The notes below the pieces were generated by a model that saw only the letters and a list, made by a program, of their open reading frames with translations, was not told where the DNA came from and made no database searches. DNA of 64,000 nucleotides from Bisbaumannia sp015645095. Its GTDB lineage: Bacteria > Pseudomonadota > Gammaproteobacteria > Pseudomonadales > Halomonadaceae. Of this stretch, positions 40,069 to 48,616 are shown piece after piece. Numbering within the stretch: position 1 is the first letter of the stretch; each line of letters starts with the position of its first letter. Location: contig CP141893.1 of assembly GCA_036871055.1 (NCBI GenBank), positions 372,001 through 436,000 of the forward strand, read 5' to 3'. Both the position numbers and the translations under genes were made by a program.

Positions 40069-40102
40069 GTTCGTATAAAGAATTGATGTTCGCTATTCGA
40101 AC
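40069..40102. promoter_or_regulatory. IclR/PcaR-like operator upstream of catI
   Basis: GTTCG-N5-CGAAC (40088-40102) is a perfect palindrome of the kind bound by PcaR/PcaU-type IclR regulators (GTTCGATAATCGCAC-like). A half-site TGTTCG lies about 19 bases upstream. The start codon is 32 bases downstream. No pcaR gene is in the window. Confidence 0.55.
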
Positions 40103-40133
40103 TTGTCGAGAGCCACCGCCAGGAGGAGATCCC

Positions 40134-40967
40134 ATGGCCGAGTTCCTGAGCCTGCATGATGCGGTCGCGCGCTACGTCGAAGACGGCGCCACCGTAGCCA
40201 TGGAGGGCTTTACCCACCTGATTCCCTTCGCCGCGGGCCACGAAGTGATCCGCCAGGGCAAGCGCGACCTGACCCTGATTCGCATGACCCCGGACCTGGT
40301 CTATGACCAGTTGATCGGCGCCGGCTGCGCCAAGAAGGTGATCTTCTCCTGGGGCGGCAACCCCGGCGTGGGCTCCCTGCACCGCCTGCGCGATGCGGTA
40401 GAGAAGGGCTGGCCGCGCCAGGTCGAGATCCTCGAGCATAGCCATGCCGCCATGGCCTGCGCCTTCGAGGCCGGCGCGGCGGGCCTGCCGCTGGCGGTGC
40501 TGCGCGGCTACGTGGGCAGCGAGCTGCCCAGCGTCAACGACCAGATCAAGTTCATCGCGTGCCCCTTCACCGGTGAGCGCCTGGCGGCGGTGCCCGCGGT
40601 GCGCCCGGACGTCTCCATCGTCCACGCCCAGAAGGCCGACCGGGCCGGCAACGTGCTGGTGGAGGGCATCGTCGGGGTGCAGAAGGAGGCGGTGCTGGCG
40701 GCCAAGCAGAGCATCGTCACCGTCGAGGAGATCGTCGAGGACCTGCGCAGCGAGCCGGGCTACCACCCCAACGCCTGCATCATTCCCGGCTGGGCGATCA
40801 GCGCCATCGCCGTGGCCGAGAAGGGCTCGCTGCCCTCCTATGCCCATGGCTACTACCCGCGCAACAACGCCTTCTACAAGGAGTGGGACGCCATCGCCCG
40901 GGATCGCGACGCCTTCACGGCCTGGATCGAAGAGAACGTCATGAATGCAGGGGGGAACGCCCGATGA
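40134..40967 (+). CDS. catI: 3-oxoadipate CoA-transferase subunit A (CatI)
   Basis: Alpha subunit (277 aa) of the enzyme that transfers CoA from succinyl-CoA to 3-oxoadipate. Strong resemblance to CatI: AMEGFTHLIPFAAGHEVIRQG, LTLIRMTPDLVYDQLIGAGCAKKVIFSWGGNPG and HRLRDAVEKGWP. Includes the oxyanion segment and CoA-binding fold. AGGAGGAG lies 7 bases ahead of the ATG. Stop overlaps catJ (ATGA). First of four genes for lower ortho pathway. Confidence 0.95.
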   Translation: MAEFLSLHDAVARYVEDGATVAMEGFTHLIPFAAGHEVIRQGKRDLTLIRMTPDLVYDQLIGAGCAKKVIFSWGGNPGVGSLHRLRDAVEKGWPRQVEILEHSHAAMACAFEAGAAGLPLAVLRGYVGSELPSVNDQIKFIACPFTGERLAAVPAVRPDVSIVHAQKADRAGNVLVEGIVGVQKEAVLAAKQSIVTVEEIVEDLRSEPGYHPNACIIPGWAISAIAVAEKGSLPSYAHGYYPRNNAFYKEWDAIARDRDAFTAWIEENVMNAGGNAR

Positions 40968-41737
40968 GCCTCGATTACACCTCCGCGGAGATGATGACCG
41001 TCACCGCCGCCCGCGCCCTGGACAATGGCATGACCTGCTTCGTCGGCATCGGCCTGCCCAGTGAAGCCGCCAACCTGGCGCGCCTGACCCATGCCCCGGA
41101 CGTGGTGCTGATCTACGAATCTGGCACCCTGCAGACCCAGCCCGACGTACTGCCCCTCTCCATCGGTGACGGCGAGCTGGCCGAAACGGCGCTCACCACC
41201 GTGGCGGTACCGGAGATGTTCCGCTACTGGCTGCAGGGCGGGAAGATCGACGTGGGCTTCCTGGGTACCGCCCAGATCGACCGCTACTGCAACCTCAACA
41301 CCACCCTGATCGGCGACTACCGGGAGCCCAAGGTGCGCCTGCCGGGGGGCGGCGGGGCACCGGAGATCGCGACCAACGCCGGCGAGGTCTTCATCACCCT
41401 GAAGCACTCCAAGCGGGCCTTCGTCGACAAGGTCGACTTCGTCACCACCCTGGGCTTCGGCCGCGACGGCAAGGGCCGGGACGGTGTGCCCAATATCGGC
41501 AAGGGGCCGACCCGGGTGATCACCGACCTGTGCGTGATGAAACCGGACCCCGAGACCAAGGAGCTGGTGGTGGTGTCGCTGCATCCGGGCGTGACCCGCG
41601 AGGACGTGATCGAGGCCACCGGCTGGGAGCTTCGCTTCGCCGAGACCCTGGAGCGCACCCCGGAGCCTTCGGCCCGCGAGCTCGAGATCCTGCGGGATCT
41701 CAAGGACCGCACCGCCCGTGCCCATAGCGGCCAGTAA
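40964..41737 (+). CDS. catJ: 3-oxoadipate CoA-transferase subunit B (CatJ)
   Basis: Beta subunit (257 aa) carrying the catalytic glutamate, likely that in VVLIYESGTLQ. Other family blocks are TCFVGIGLPSEAANLARL, GFLGTAQIDRYCNLNTT and GFGRDGKGRDGVPNIGKGPTRVITDL. Works as a heterodimer or heterotetramer with CatI. Coupled to catI and followed after 18 bases by the thiolase gene. Confidence 0.95.
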   Translation: MSLDYTSAEMMTVTAARALDNGMTCFVGIGLPSEAANLARLTHAPDVVLIYESGTLQTQPDVLPLSIGDGELAETALTTVAVPEMFRYWLQGGKIDVGFLGTAQIDRYCNLNTTLIGDYREPKVRLPGGGGAPEIATNAGEVFITLKHSKRAFVDKVDFVTTLGFGRDGKGRDGVPNIGKGPTRVITDLCVMKPDPETKELVVVSLHPGVTREDVIEATGWELRFAETLERTPEPSARELEILRDLKDRTARAHSGQ

Positions 41738-41755
41738 GCCGAGCAGGAGAGTCAT

Positions 41756-42958
41756 ATGACCGACGTTTATCTCTGTCATCCGCGGCGCAGCGCCATCGGC
41801 CGCTTCGGCGGCACCCTGTCCGGCGTGCGCCCCGATGACCTGGCCGCCAGCCTCTTCAAGGCAGTACTCAATGATGCCCCGAGCCTCGACCCGGCGGCCA
41901 TCGAGGAGGTCTTTATGGGCTGCGCCAACCAGGCCGGCGAAGACAACCGCAGCGTGGCGCGCATGTCGCTGCTGCTGGCCGGCATGCCGACCTCGGTGCC
42001 CGGCACCACCCTGAACCGCCTGTGCGGTTCCGGCATGGACGCGGTGGGCACCGCCTTCCGCGCCATCAAGGCCGGCGAGATGGAGTTGGCCCTGGCCGGC
42101 GGCGTGGAGTCCATGTCCCGGGCCCCCTATGTGATGGGCAAGGCCGACGGCGCCTTCTCCCGGGGGCAGCAGATCGAGGACACCACCATCGGCTGGCGTT
42201 TCATCAACCCGCGGATGAAAAAGATGTACGGCGTCGACTCCATGCCGGAGACCGCCGAGAACGTGGCCGAGCAGTTCAAGATCGCCCGGGAGGACCAGGA
42301 CGCCTTCGCCCTGCGCTCCCAGCAGAAGGCCGCGGCGGCCCAGAAAGCCGGGCGCTTTGCCCTAGAGATCACCCCCATCGAGATCCCCCGGCGCAAGCAG
42401 GAACCGCTGATTTTCGATAAGGACGAGCACCCGCGGGAGACCACGCTGGAGAAGCTGGCCGGCCTGCCGACCCCCTTCCGGGATGGCGGCAGCGTCACCG
42501 CCGGCAACGCCTCCGGGGTCAACGACGGCGCCGCCGCCATGCTGGTGGCAAGCGCCGCGGCGGTGGAGAAGCATGGCCTCACCCCCATGGCGAAGATCCT
42601 CGGCATGGCCACCGCCGGCGTCGAGCCGCGTATCATGGGTTATGGGCCGGTACCCGCGGTGAAGAAACTGCTCGAGCGCACCGGGGTGTCGATGGACGAG
42701 ATCGATGTCATCGAGCTCAACGAGGCCTTCGCCGCCCAGGCGCTCGCCTGCATGCGCGATCTGGGCCTCGACGACGATGACCCCCGGGTCAACCCCAACG
42801 GCGGCGCCATCGCCCTGGGCCACCCGCTGGGCATGTCCGGGGCGCGGCTGCTGCTGACCGCCGCCCATGAGCTGCAGCGCACCGGCAAGCGCTATGCCCT
42901 CTGCACCATGTGCGTGGGGGTAGGGCAGGGCATCGCCACCCTGATCGAGCGAGCCTGA
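41756..42958 (+). CDS. pcaF: 3-oxoadipyl-CoA thiolase
   Basis: Thiolase (400 aa) cleaving 3-oxoadipyl-CoA to acetyl-CoA and succinyl-CoA, the final ortho pathway step. Nucleophilic Cys in TTLNRLCGSGMDAVGTAFRA, His in GGAIALGHPLGMSGARLL and second Cys in CTMCVGVGQG. Standard PcaF features: GDxxxxRxxG-like PEDN and INPRMKKMYGVDSMPETAENVAEQF. The gene could equally be called catF. AGGAGAG precedes the ATG. Confidence 0.95.
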   Translation: MTDVYLCHPRRSAIGRFGGTLSGVRPDDLAASLFKAVLNDAPSLDPAAIEEVFMGCANQAGEDNRSVARMSLLLAGMPTSVPGTTLNRLCGSGMDAVGTAFRAIKAGEMELALAGGVESMSRAPYVMGKADGAFSRGQQIEDTTIGWRFINPRMKKMYGVDSMPETAENVAEQFKIAREDQDAFALRSQQKAAAAQKAGRFALEITPIEIPRRKQEPLIFDKDEHPRETTLEKLAGLPTPFRDGGSVTAGNASGVNDGAAAMLVASAAAVEKHGLTPMAKILGMATAGVEPRIMGYGPVPAVKKLLERTGVSMDEIDVIELNEAFAAQALACMRDLGLDDDDPRVNPNGGAIALGHPLGMSGARLLLTAAHELQRTGKRYALCTMCVGVGQGIATLIERA

Positions 42959-42986
42959 GGGCTGCAGTCATCCACGGAGAGAGATC

Positions 42987-43784
42987 ATGGCATTTCTGAA
43001 CATCGAGGGCCGTAGCGTGGCCTACCGCCTGCTCGGCGCCACGGCCAACCCCCTGGTGGTGCTGGCCCACCCCCTGGGCATGAGCCAGGCGGTGTGGGAC
43101 GACCTCCTGCCCATGCTGCTGCCCCGCTACCGGGTGCTGACCTGGGACCTGCCCGGCCATGGTGCCAGCCAGGCCTGGGGCGAGGGGGCCATCACGCCGA
43201 CCGACCTGGCCGCCGAGGCCTTGGCCCTGGCCGATCATGCCGGCGCCGAGCGCTTCCACTTCGTCGGCACCTCCATCGGCGGGGTGGTCGGCCAGCAGTT
43301 GATCGCGGAGCATGCCGAGCGGCTCGCCTCCGCGACCCTGACCAATACCGGGGCGGTGATCGGTACCGCGGAGCTGTGGAGCACCCGCGCCGCTCGCGTG
43401 CGTGAGGAGGGCCTGGCGGCCATGAGCGGGGAGATCGTGCCACGCTGGTTCGCCCCCGCCTGCTTCGAGGCCAACCCGGCCCTCAAGCCCGGCTGGATGA
43501 CCCAGATGGGCCGCGGCGACGACGAGGCCTACGCCAAGCTCTGCGAAATGCTCGGTGGCCACGCCTTTACCGGCAGGCTCGGCGGCGCCCTATCTCAGCA
43601 TCCGGGCGTCAAGGTGCAACTGCTGGGCGGCAGCGAGGACCTGGCCACGCCACCGGCCACCCTGGAGGCATTGGCCAGTGAGCTCAATGGCGCGCCGCTC
43701 GCGATCCTCGACGGCGTCGGCCATGTGCCCTCCGTGGAGGTGCCGGAGCGCTTCGCCGAGATGCTGCTGGCCAGCCTCGACTAA
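42987..43784 (+). CDS. pcaD: 3-oxoadipate enol-lactonase
   Basis: Alpha/beta hydrolase (265 aa) opening 3-oxoadipate enol-lactone to 3-oxoadipate, the step between CatC and CatIJ. Nucleophile Ser in FVGTSIGGVVGQQ, catalytic His near the end in GVGHVPSVEVPERF, and Asp before it. Start ATG 42987 with GAGAG ahead. Last gene of catIJ-pcaF-pcaD. Together with catB, catC and catA in the window the ortho pathway is complete. Confidence 0.93.
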   Translation: MAFLNIEGRSVAYRLLGATANPLVVLAHPLGMSQAVWDDLLPMLLPRYRVLTWDLPGHGASQAWGEGAITPTDLAAEALALADHAGAERFHFVGTSIGGVVGQQLIAEHAERLASATLTNTGAVIGTAELWSTRAARVREEGLAAMSGEIVPRWFAPACFEANPALKPGWMTQMGRGDDEAYAKLCEMLGGHAFTGRLGGALSQHPGVKVQLLGGSEDLATPPATLEALASELNGAPLAILDGVGHVPSVEVPERFAEMLLASLD

Positions 43785-43796
43785 CGCCTTCCCCCT

Positions 43797-43818
43797 GGTG
43801 GCGCCGGCTGGCGCCACC
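43797..43818 (+). terminator. Hairpin after pcaD
   Basis: Perfect 9-bp stem GGTGGCGCC / GGCGCCACC, loop GGCT, without T-run; precedes a second, T-tailed terminator. Confidence 0.6.
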
Positions 43819-43822
43819 CTTC

Positions 43823-43857
43823 CCCGGGCTCGCCACAGGCGGTGCCCGGGCTTTTCT
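43823..43857 (+). terminator. Intrinsic terminator of catIJ-pcaFD
   Basis: Stem CCCGGGC / GCCCGGG with internal pairing, then CTTTTCT. Confidence 0.75.
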
Positions 43858-43939
43858 GTGCCTTGCCGTCACGGATAGCGTCCGCTACGGCGGGTCTCCA
43901 CCAGCACCTCGAGGAGGGCGTTGGCGGCCGGCATCCCCT

Positions 43940-44071
43940 CTGCAGATCCTCGGCATCGGCGCCTCCTTCTGGGCCCTGGTACTGGGGGTACTGGTCTCGC
44001 TGATCTTCGAGATCAAGGACTTCGAGTTCCTGCTGACCCGGCGTGAGCGGTCCGGCAAGCCCGCTTCCTGA
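43940..44071 (+). pseudogene. C-terminal remnant of a membrane transporter gene (benE-like)
   Basis: The open frame ends LQILGIGASFWALVLGVLVSLIF plus a short charged tail and TGA at 44069-44071, followed at once by a good terminator. The hydrophobic part (LGIGASFWALVLG) matches the C-terminal helix of BenE (LGLGAAFWGVVVG) which lies downstream. There is no start or N-terminal part upstream. So this is probably what remains of a duplicated or replaced benE-type gene. The rest of the gap 43785-44153 holds only terminator hairpins. Family assignment is by eye. Confidence 0.5.
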
Positions 44072-44093
44072 TAGTCTTGTCGTTCCCCCTTGT

Positions 44094-44121
44094 CCCGAGC
44101 CTTGCCGGCTCGGGCTTTTTT
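44094..44121 (+). terminator. Intrinsic terminator after the remnant
   Basis: Stem CCCGAGCC / GGCTCGGG with loop TTGCC, then C and TTTTTT. It would end transcription of the lost gene whose tail lies just upstream. Confidence 0.85.
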
Positions 44122-44153
44122 CCTTTGTCGTCCAGCCGAGAGGGACTTTGACT

Positions 44154-45350
44154 ATGTCGCGCCTCAAGGATGTCTCGCTTCCCGCCCTCACCGCCGGCTT
44201 CGTGGCGGTGCTGATCTCCTACTCGGGCCCCCTGGCGATCTTCTTCCAGGCGGCCCAGAGCGCCGAGATCTCCAGCGCCATGATGACCTCCTGGGTCTGG
44301 GCCATCTCCCTAGGGGCCGCCGTCTCCGGCATCGGCCTCAGCCTGTGGCTGAAGGTGCCGGTGGTCACCGCCTGGTCGGCGCCGGGCACGGCGCTGCTGG
44401 TCACCCTCTTTCCGGGGCTCTCGCTGAACGAGGCGGTGGGCGCCTACCTCACCGCGGCGGTGCTGCTCTTCGTGATCGGCATCAGCGGCTCCTTCGACCG
44501 CATCGTCCGCGCCATCCCGCCGGGCATCGCCAGCGCCATGATGGCCGGCATCCTCTTCCAGTTCGGGGTCGGGGTCTTCGAGTCCCTGGCGGCGGTGCCG
44601 GCGCTGGCCATCGGCATGCTGGTCGCCTATCTGGTCTTCAAGCGCCTCAGCCCACGCTACAGCCTGGTACTGCTGCTGATCGTCGGCGTGGGGCTGGCGG
44701 TGGCGCTGGAGGGGGCGAGCCTCAGCGGCGTCTCGCTGCAACTGGCCGAGCCGCAGTTCATCCGTCCCGAGTGGACCTGGAACGCCACCCTGAGCCTGGC
44801 CCTCCCGCTGGTGCTGGTCAGTCTCACCGGCCAGTTCCTGCCCGGCATGGCGATCCTGCGTACTGCGGGCTACGACACCCCGGCCAGGCCGATCGTCACG
44901 GTGACCAGCCTGACCTCCTTCGCCACCGCCTTCTTCGGCGGCATCACCACCGTGGTGGCGGCCATCACCGCGGCGATCTGCACCGGCAAGGAGGCCCACG
45001 AGGATCCCGACAAGCGCTACGTGGCCGGGGTCGCCAACGGCGTCTTCTACCTGGTGGGGGCCTGCTTCGCCGGTACCATCGTGGCGCTCTTCACCTCGCT
45101 GCCGGGGGAGTTCGTGGCGGTGCTTGCCGGCCTGGCGCTGCTCGGCGCCATCACCAGCAATATCAGCGCCTTCGCCGCCCAGAAGGATCACCTGGAGGCC
45201 TCGGTGATCACCTTTGTCGCCACCGCCTCGGGAGTCAGCTTCCTGGGCCTGGGTGCCGCCTTCTGGGGCGTGGTGGTGGGAACCCTGGCCTACCAGTTGC
45301 TGCATGGCCGCTTCGGGGTCTCGCGGGGGCAGCGGATCAGGGAGTCCTGA
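44154..45350 (+). CDS. benE: Benzoate/H+ symporter BenE
   Basis: Inner-membrane permease of the BenE family, 398 aa, about 12 helices, expected to import benzoate with protons. Matches BenE in VSLPALTAGFVAVLISYSGPLAIFFQAA, TAWSAPGTALLVTLFPGLSLNEAVGAY, FFGGITTVVAAITAAICTGKEAH and VASGVSFLGLGAAFWGVVVG. Start at ATG 44154; the first part before it is not in a signal-like form. No benABCD genes lie in the window, so benzoate conversion must be coded elsewhere or the permease imports another aromatic acid. Followed by a terminator and the second catA. Confidence 0.9.
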   Translation: MSRLKDVSLPALTAGFVAVLISYSGPLAIFFQAAQSAEISSAMMTSWVWAISLGAAVSGIGLSLWLKVPVVTAWSAPGTALLVTLFPGLSLNEAVGAYLTAAVLLFVIGISGSFDRIVRAIPPGIASAMMAGILFQFGVGVFESLAAVPALAIGMLVAYLVFKRLSPRYSLVLLLIVGVGLAVALEGASLSGVSLQLAEPQFIRPEWTWNATLSLALPLVLVSLTGQFLPGMAILRTAGYDTPARPIVTVTSLTSFATAFFGGITTVVAAITAAICTGKEAHEDPDKRYVAGVANGVFYLVGACFAGTIVALFTSLPGEFVAVLAGLALLGAITSNISAFAAQKDHLEASVITFVATASGVSFLGLGAAFWGVVVGTLAYQLLHGRFGVSRGQRIRES

Positions 45351-45388
45351 GCTGCTTCTTTCGTCGTAGCCAGTAGCGTGACGAGGAG

Positions 45389-45427
45389 AGGGCCCTGTGG
45401 GGGAGTCAGCCCGGCAGGGCCCTTTCT
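45389..45427 (+). terminator. Intrinsic terminator after benE
   Basis: Stem AGGGCCCTG / CAGGGCCCT with 17-base loop, then TTCT. It separates benE from catA copy 2. Confidence 0.7.
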
Positions 45428-45439
45428 ATCGGCGGTGAG

Positions 45440-45748
45440 GCGGGCGTCACTACGTTTGGCATGACAAGGTGAAAAGGAATGTTGATAGATAAAAAGTCTA
45501 AATTCTAATTCTTGACCTGGTGGTATCCATTGGTTTTCTTGCGGTTTGCCTGGTGATTATTTCGTCGTTGGCGGGTGGTTTGGTCATGCCTGTAGGGGTA
45601 TGGCCGTGCGACCAAAGGGTATTGGCAGGGGGCGGGGTAGCGTCCCAGAATGCTTGAAAAGTGTAGTTTTGCCGACGCCTCGCCGGGCTCGGTAAGCGCG
45701 GTGCCCCCGGACAAGGGGGAAAACAACGACAAAGAGAGAGGCCAGACC
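45440..45748 (+). promoter_or_regulatory. AT-rich promoter region of catA copy 2
   Basis: The gap between benE and catA-2 is distinctly AT-rich around 45470-45560, in contrast to the GC-rich surroundings. TTGATA with 17-base spacer and CTAATT is a possible sigma-70 promoter near 45483-45511. Two GGGTAT(T)GG blocks (45596-45603 and 45617-45625) are direct repeats of unknown role. No gene is seen here. Confidence 0.35.
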
Positions 45749-46723
45749 ATGACCGTAAAGATCTTCGATACGCCCGACGTCCAGGATTTCCTCAAGGCCG
45801 TCGCCGGCCTCGATCAGGCCGGTGGCAACGAGCGCACCAAGCGGATCATGCACCGCCTGCTCTCCGACCTCTATCGCCTGATCGATGACTTCGACGTCAC
45901 TCCGGAAGAGTTCTGGTCCAGCGTCAGCCTGCTCAACGCCCTGGGCGGCCAGACCCAGTTCGGCCTGCTCTCGCCGGGGCTCGGCTTCGACCACTACCTG
46001 GATATGCGTCAAGATGCGGCAGATGAAGCGGCTCGTCGCAGCGGCGGTACCCCGCGCACCATCGAGGGCCCGCTCTACGTGGCCGGCGCCCCGGAGGCCG
46101 AGGGCTTCGCGCGGATGGACGACGGCCTGGATAACGACGGCGAGACCATGTGGCTGACCGGCCAGGTACGCGATGTTGACGGCAACCCGATTCCCGGGGC
46201 CAAGGTGGAGATCTGGCACGCCGATTCCAAGGGCGGCTACTCCTTCTTCGACCCGACCCAGAGCGAGTACAACCTGCGCCGCACCATCTATGCGGACAGC
46301 GAGGGCCGCTACACCGCGCGCAGCATCATCCCGTCCGGCTACGGGGTGCCGGAAGGTGCCCCGACGGACCAGGTGCTCAAGGCCCTGGGGCGCCACGGCC
46401 AGCGCCCGGCGCATATTCACTACTTCATTTCGGCGCCGGGTCACCAGCACCTGACCACCCAGATCAACCTGGCCGGCGACCCCTATACCTACGACGACTT
46501 CGCCTTCGCCACCCGCGAGGAGCTGGTGGTGGAAGGCAAGCGTATCGAGGACGCCGCCGAGGCGGATCGGCGCGGCCTGGAGGGGGCCTTCGCCGAGGTG
46601 GTCTTCGATATCGAGCTGGCCAGGACCGAGAAACCCGAGCTGCAGGTGCGCCACGCCCGCCCCCGCGCCAAGGAAGACGCGCAGGATCAGGCGAGCCAGC
46701 TGGCCGGCACCGCCAGGGTCTGA
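45749..46723 (+). CDS. catA: Catechol 1,2-dioxygenase (copy 2, near iac cluster)
   Basis: Second intradiol catechol dioxygenase, 324 aa, a close paralogue of the copy at 29.1 kb. It keeps the iron ligands (Tyr in GPLYVAGAPE and SEYNLRRTI, His in GQRPAHIHYFIS) and the same N-terminal helical domain; it differs mainly at the C-terminus, which is about 11 residues longer. The upstream start at 45650 was rejected because the protein begins at MTVKIFDTPD as in copy 1. GAGAGAGG is near. It probably serves catechol made by the iac pathway. Transcribed alone; the next operon is the TRAP transporter. Confidence 0.95.
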   Translation: MTVKIFDTPDVQDFLKAVAGLDQAGGNERTKRIMHRLLSDLYRLIDDFDVTPEEFWSSVSLLNALGGQTQFGLLSPGLGFDHYLDMRQDAADEAARRSGGTPRTIEGPLYVAGAPEAEGFARMDDGLDNDGETMWLTGQVRDVDGNPIPGAKVEIWHADSKGGYSFFDPTQSEYNLRRTIYADSEGRYTARSIIPSGYGVPEGAPTDQVLKALGRHGQRPAHIHYFISAPGHQHLTTQINLAGDPYTYDDFAFATREELVVEGKRIEDAAEADRRGLEGAFAEVVFDIELARTEKPELQVRHARPRAKEDAQDQASQLAGTARV

Positions 46724-46912
46724 TTCCTGCACTATCCGGGTGCCCCGAGTCCCCGTCTGGCACGACAAGGGGGGCTGGAGCCTGGGGGGCTCTCGCCGAG
46801 TCTTTATTCAACTGTCTGTTTTATAAGGCTCTATCGAAAAGTGGTACCCGGTTTGTATAGTGCTGGTGGGATTAGACCCAAGGCAGGCTCAGCCCTTGTC
46901 TTGTGGATTTAT

Positions 46913-46928
46913 TTGAAATTTCATGTGA
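46913..46928. promoter_or_regulatory. Shared 16-bp element, copy 1 (before TRAP operon)
   Basis: TTGAAATTTCATGTGA, containing the perfect palindrome TGAAATTTCA. The identical 16 bases occur upstream of the iac operon at 49943. It is 65 bases before the TRAP binding-protein gene. A possible -10 box TATAGT lies at 46856, with TCGAAA 16 bases further upstream as a -35. The 269-base gap 46724-46992 is otherwise without gene. Confidence 0.6.
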
Positions 46929-46992
46929 TATTGAATGCAAGTGGTGCCCCAGGCACCCGGCACAATAACAATCACAATCACCAGGTGGACCC

Positions 46993-48051
46993 ATGATGAC
47001 GAAGCAGACAACGATCCAGACCCTGACTCCCCGGCGCCTCGTCCGTGTCACTTGCCTCGGCGCCTTCCTGGCCGGTTCGCTGGCGATGACCCAGGCCCAG
47101 GCGAGCGATATCACCCTCAACTACGCCTTCTTCGCCCCGGCGCAGACCTTCCCCGCGGTGCAGATGGAACGCTGGGCCGAGGAGCTGCATCGACGCACCG
47201 ATGGCCGGGTCACGGTCAACACCTTCCCGGGCGGCACCCTGCTCACCGCCGGCAACATGTATGACGGCGTGCAGAGCGGCGTCGCCGATATCGGCCTCTC
47301 CGCCACCTCCTACGAGCCGGCGCGCTTCCCGCTGATCAACCTGGCCGGCAACCTCACCGGCATCGAGGTCGACTCCACGGTGGCCAGCCAGGTGGTCTAC
47401 GACCTGATCCAGGAGTTTCCCGCCGACCAGCTGGGCCTCGCGGACTTCAAGGTGATCACCGCCTTCACCTCCGAGCCCGGCTACCTGCATAGCCGCACCC
47501 CGGTGACCTCCCTCGAAGAGTTACAAGGCCAGGAAATTCGCGTGCCCGGTGACAGCACCGAGGTGCTGCGCACCCTCGGCGGCGTGCCCGTGGGGCTGTC
47601 GCAGGCCGAGACCGGCGAGGCCCTGCAGGCCGGCGTGGTCGACGGCTATGTGGGCTCCCGGGAGACGCTGATGGACCTGCAATACGCCCGCAGCGTCCAG
47701 TACGTCACCGACTACCCGCTGACCAATGTGGTCTTCGTCGCCGCCATGAATCGCCAGCGCTGGGAGTCGCTGCCCGAGGACGTGCAGCAGGTGATCGACG
47801 AACTGGGCGCCGAGATGGCCCACTTCGCCGGCGATTACCTGGACAGCCATATCGAGACCTCCCTGGCCTGGGCCGCCGAGAATCACGGCGTCGAGACCCT
47901 GTCGCTGAGCGACGAGGAGGCGGTGCGCTGGGCCGAGCAACTGGCGCCCATCAACGAGGCGCGCCTGGCCCAGGTGGCCGAGATGGGGCTGCCCGCCCAT
48001 GAACTGCATGAGCGCATGCTGGAGTTGATCGAGAACCATCGCCAGCCCTGA
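46993..48051 (+). CDS. DctP-type TRAP transporter substrate-binding protein
   Basis: Periplasmic binding protein (352 aa) of the DctP family, which feeds DctQ and DctM. Signal peptide VTCLGAFLAGSLAMTQAQA. Contains RWAEELHRRTDGRVTVNTFPGGTLL, QSGVADIGLSATSYEP and LQGQEIRVPGDSTEVLRTLGGVPVGLSQAETGEALQAGVVDG, including the Arg typically contacting the ligand carboxylate in DctP proteins. Located between catA-2 and the iac genes, it is well placed to import indole-3-acetate or another aromatic acid; that is inference. Two adjacent ATGs; the first is used. Confidence 0.9.
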   Translation: MMTKQTTIQTLTPRRLVRVTCLGAFLAGSLAMTQAQASDITLNYAFFAPAQTFPAVQMERWAEELHRRTDGRVTVNTFPGGTLLTAGNMYDGVQSGVADIGLSATSYEPARFPLINLAGNLTGIEVDSTVASQVVYDLIQEFPADQLGLADFKVITAFTSEPGYLHSRTPVTSLEELQGQEIRVPGDSTEVLRTLGGVPVGLSQAETGEALQAGVVDGYVGSRETLMDLQYARSVQYVTDYPLTNVVFVAAMNRQRWESLPEDVQQVIDELGAEMAHFAGDYLDSHIETSLAWAAENHGVETLSLSDEEAVRWAEQLAPINEARLAQVAEMGLPAHELHERMLELIENHRQP

Positions 48052-48121
48052 GGCGTAACGGGGGCAGGACCCGGCGACGCCATGTCGCCGGGCGTGATCG
48101 ACGCAGCGAGGCACTCGACCC

Positions 48122-48616
48122 ATGCATAGACTCAATCTCCTGATCAGCCGCGGCCTGCTGTTCGTGGCCGGGGTGGCCCTGCTGGCCATGGTGTGCCTGG
48201 TCACGGCCAATATCGTGATGCGCCAGGTGGCCTCTTCCTTCGGCGGCACCACCGAGATCGTCGGTTGGCTGACGGCCGTGGTGGTCTCCCTCTCCCTGGC
48301 CTATGCGCAGCTGCACAAGGCCCATGTGGAGCTGGATATCCTGGTGGCACGCTTTCCTGGGCGGCTGCAGGCGCTGCTGCAGGCCCTGGTGGCCCTGGCC
48401 AGCCTGCTGTTCTTCACCATGGTGGCCATCAAACTCTGGGAGTACGGCTACAGCGCCATGCAGCGGGGCATGGTCTCCCAGACCCTGCGCCTGGTGCTCC
48501 ATCCGATGATCTATCTGGTGGCCCTGGGTTTCTCCGCCTTCTGCCTGGTGCTGCTGGCGGATTGCCTCGGCGCGCTGAAGCGCCTGGTGGTGACGCAACG
48601 AGTGGTGATGACATGA
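48122..48616 (+). CDS. TRAP transporter small permease DctQ
   Basis: Small TRAP membrane subunit (164 aa, four helices) linking binding protein and large permease. N-terminal helix GLLFVAGVALLAMVCLVTANIVMRQV and the family block TTEIVGWLTAVVVSLSLAYAQLHKAHVELDILV. Stop overlaps the dctM start by ATGA. Confidence 0.9.
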   Translation: MHRLNLLISRGLLFVAGVALLAMVCLVTANIVMRQVASSFGGTTEIVGWLTAVVVSLSLAYAQLHKAHVELDILVARFPGRLQALLQALVALASLLFFTMVAIKLWEYGYSAMQRGMVSQTLRLVLHPMIYLVALGFSAFCLVLLADCLGALKRLVVTQRVVMT

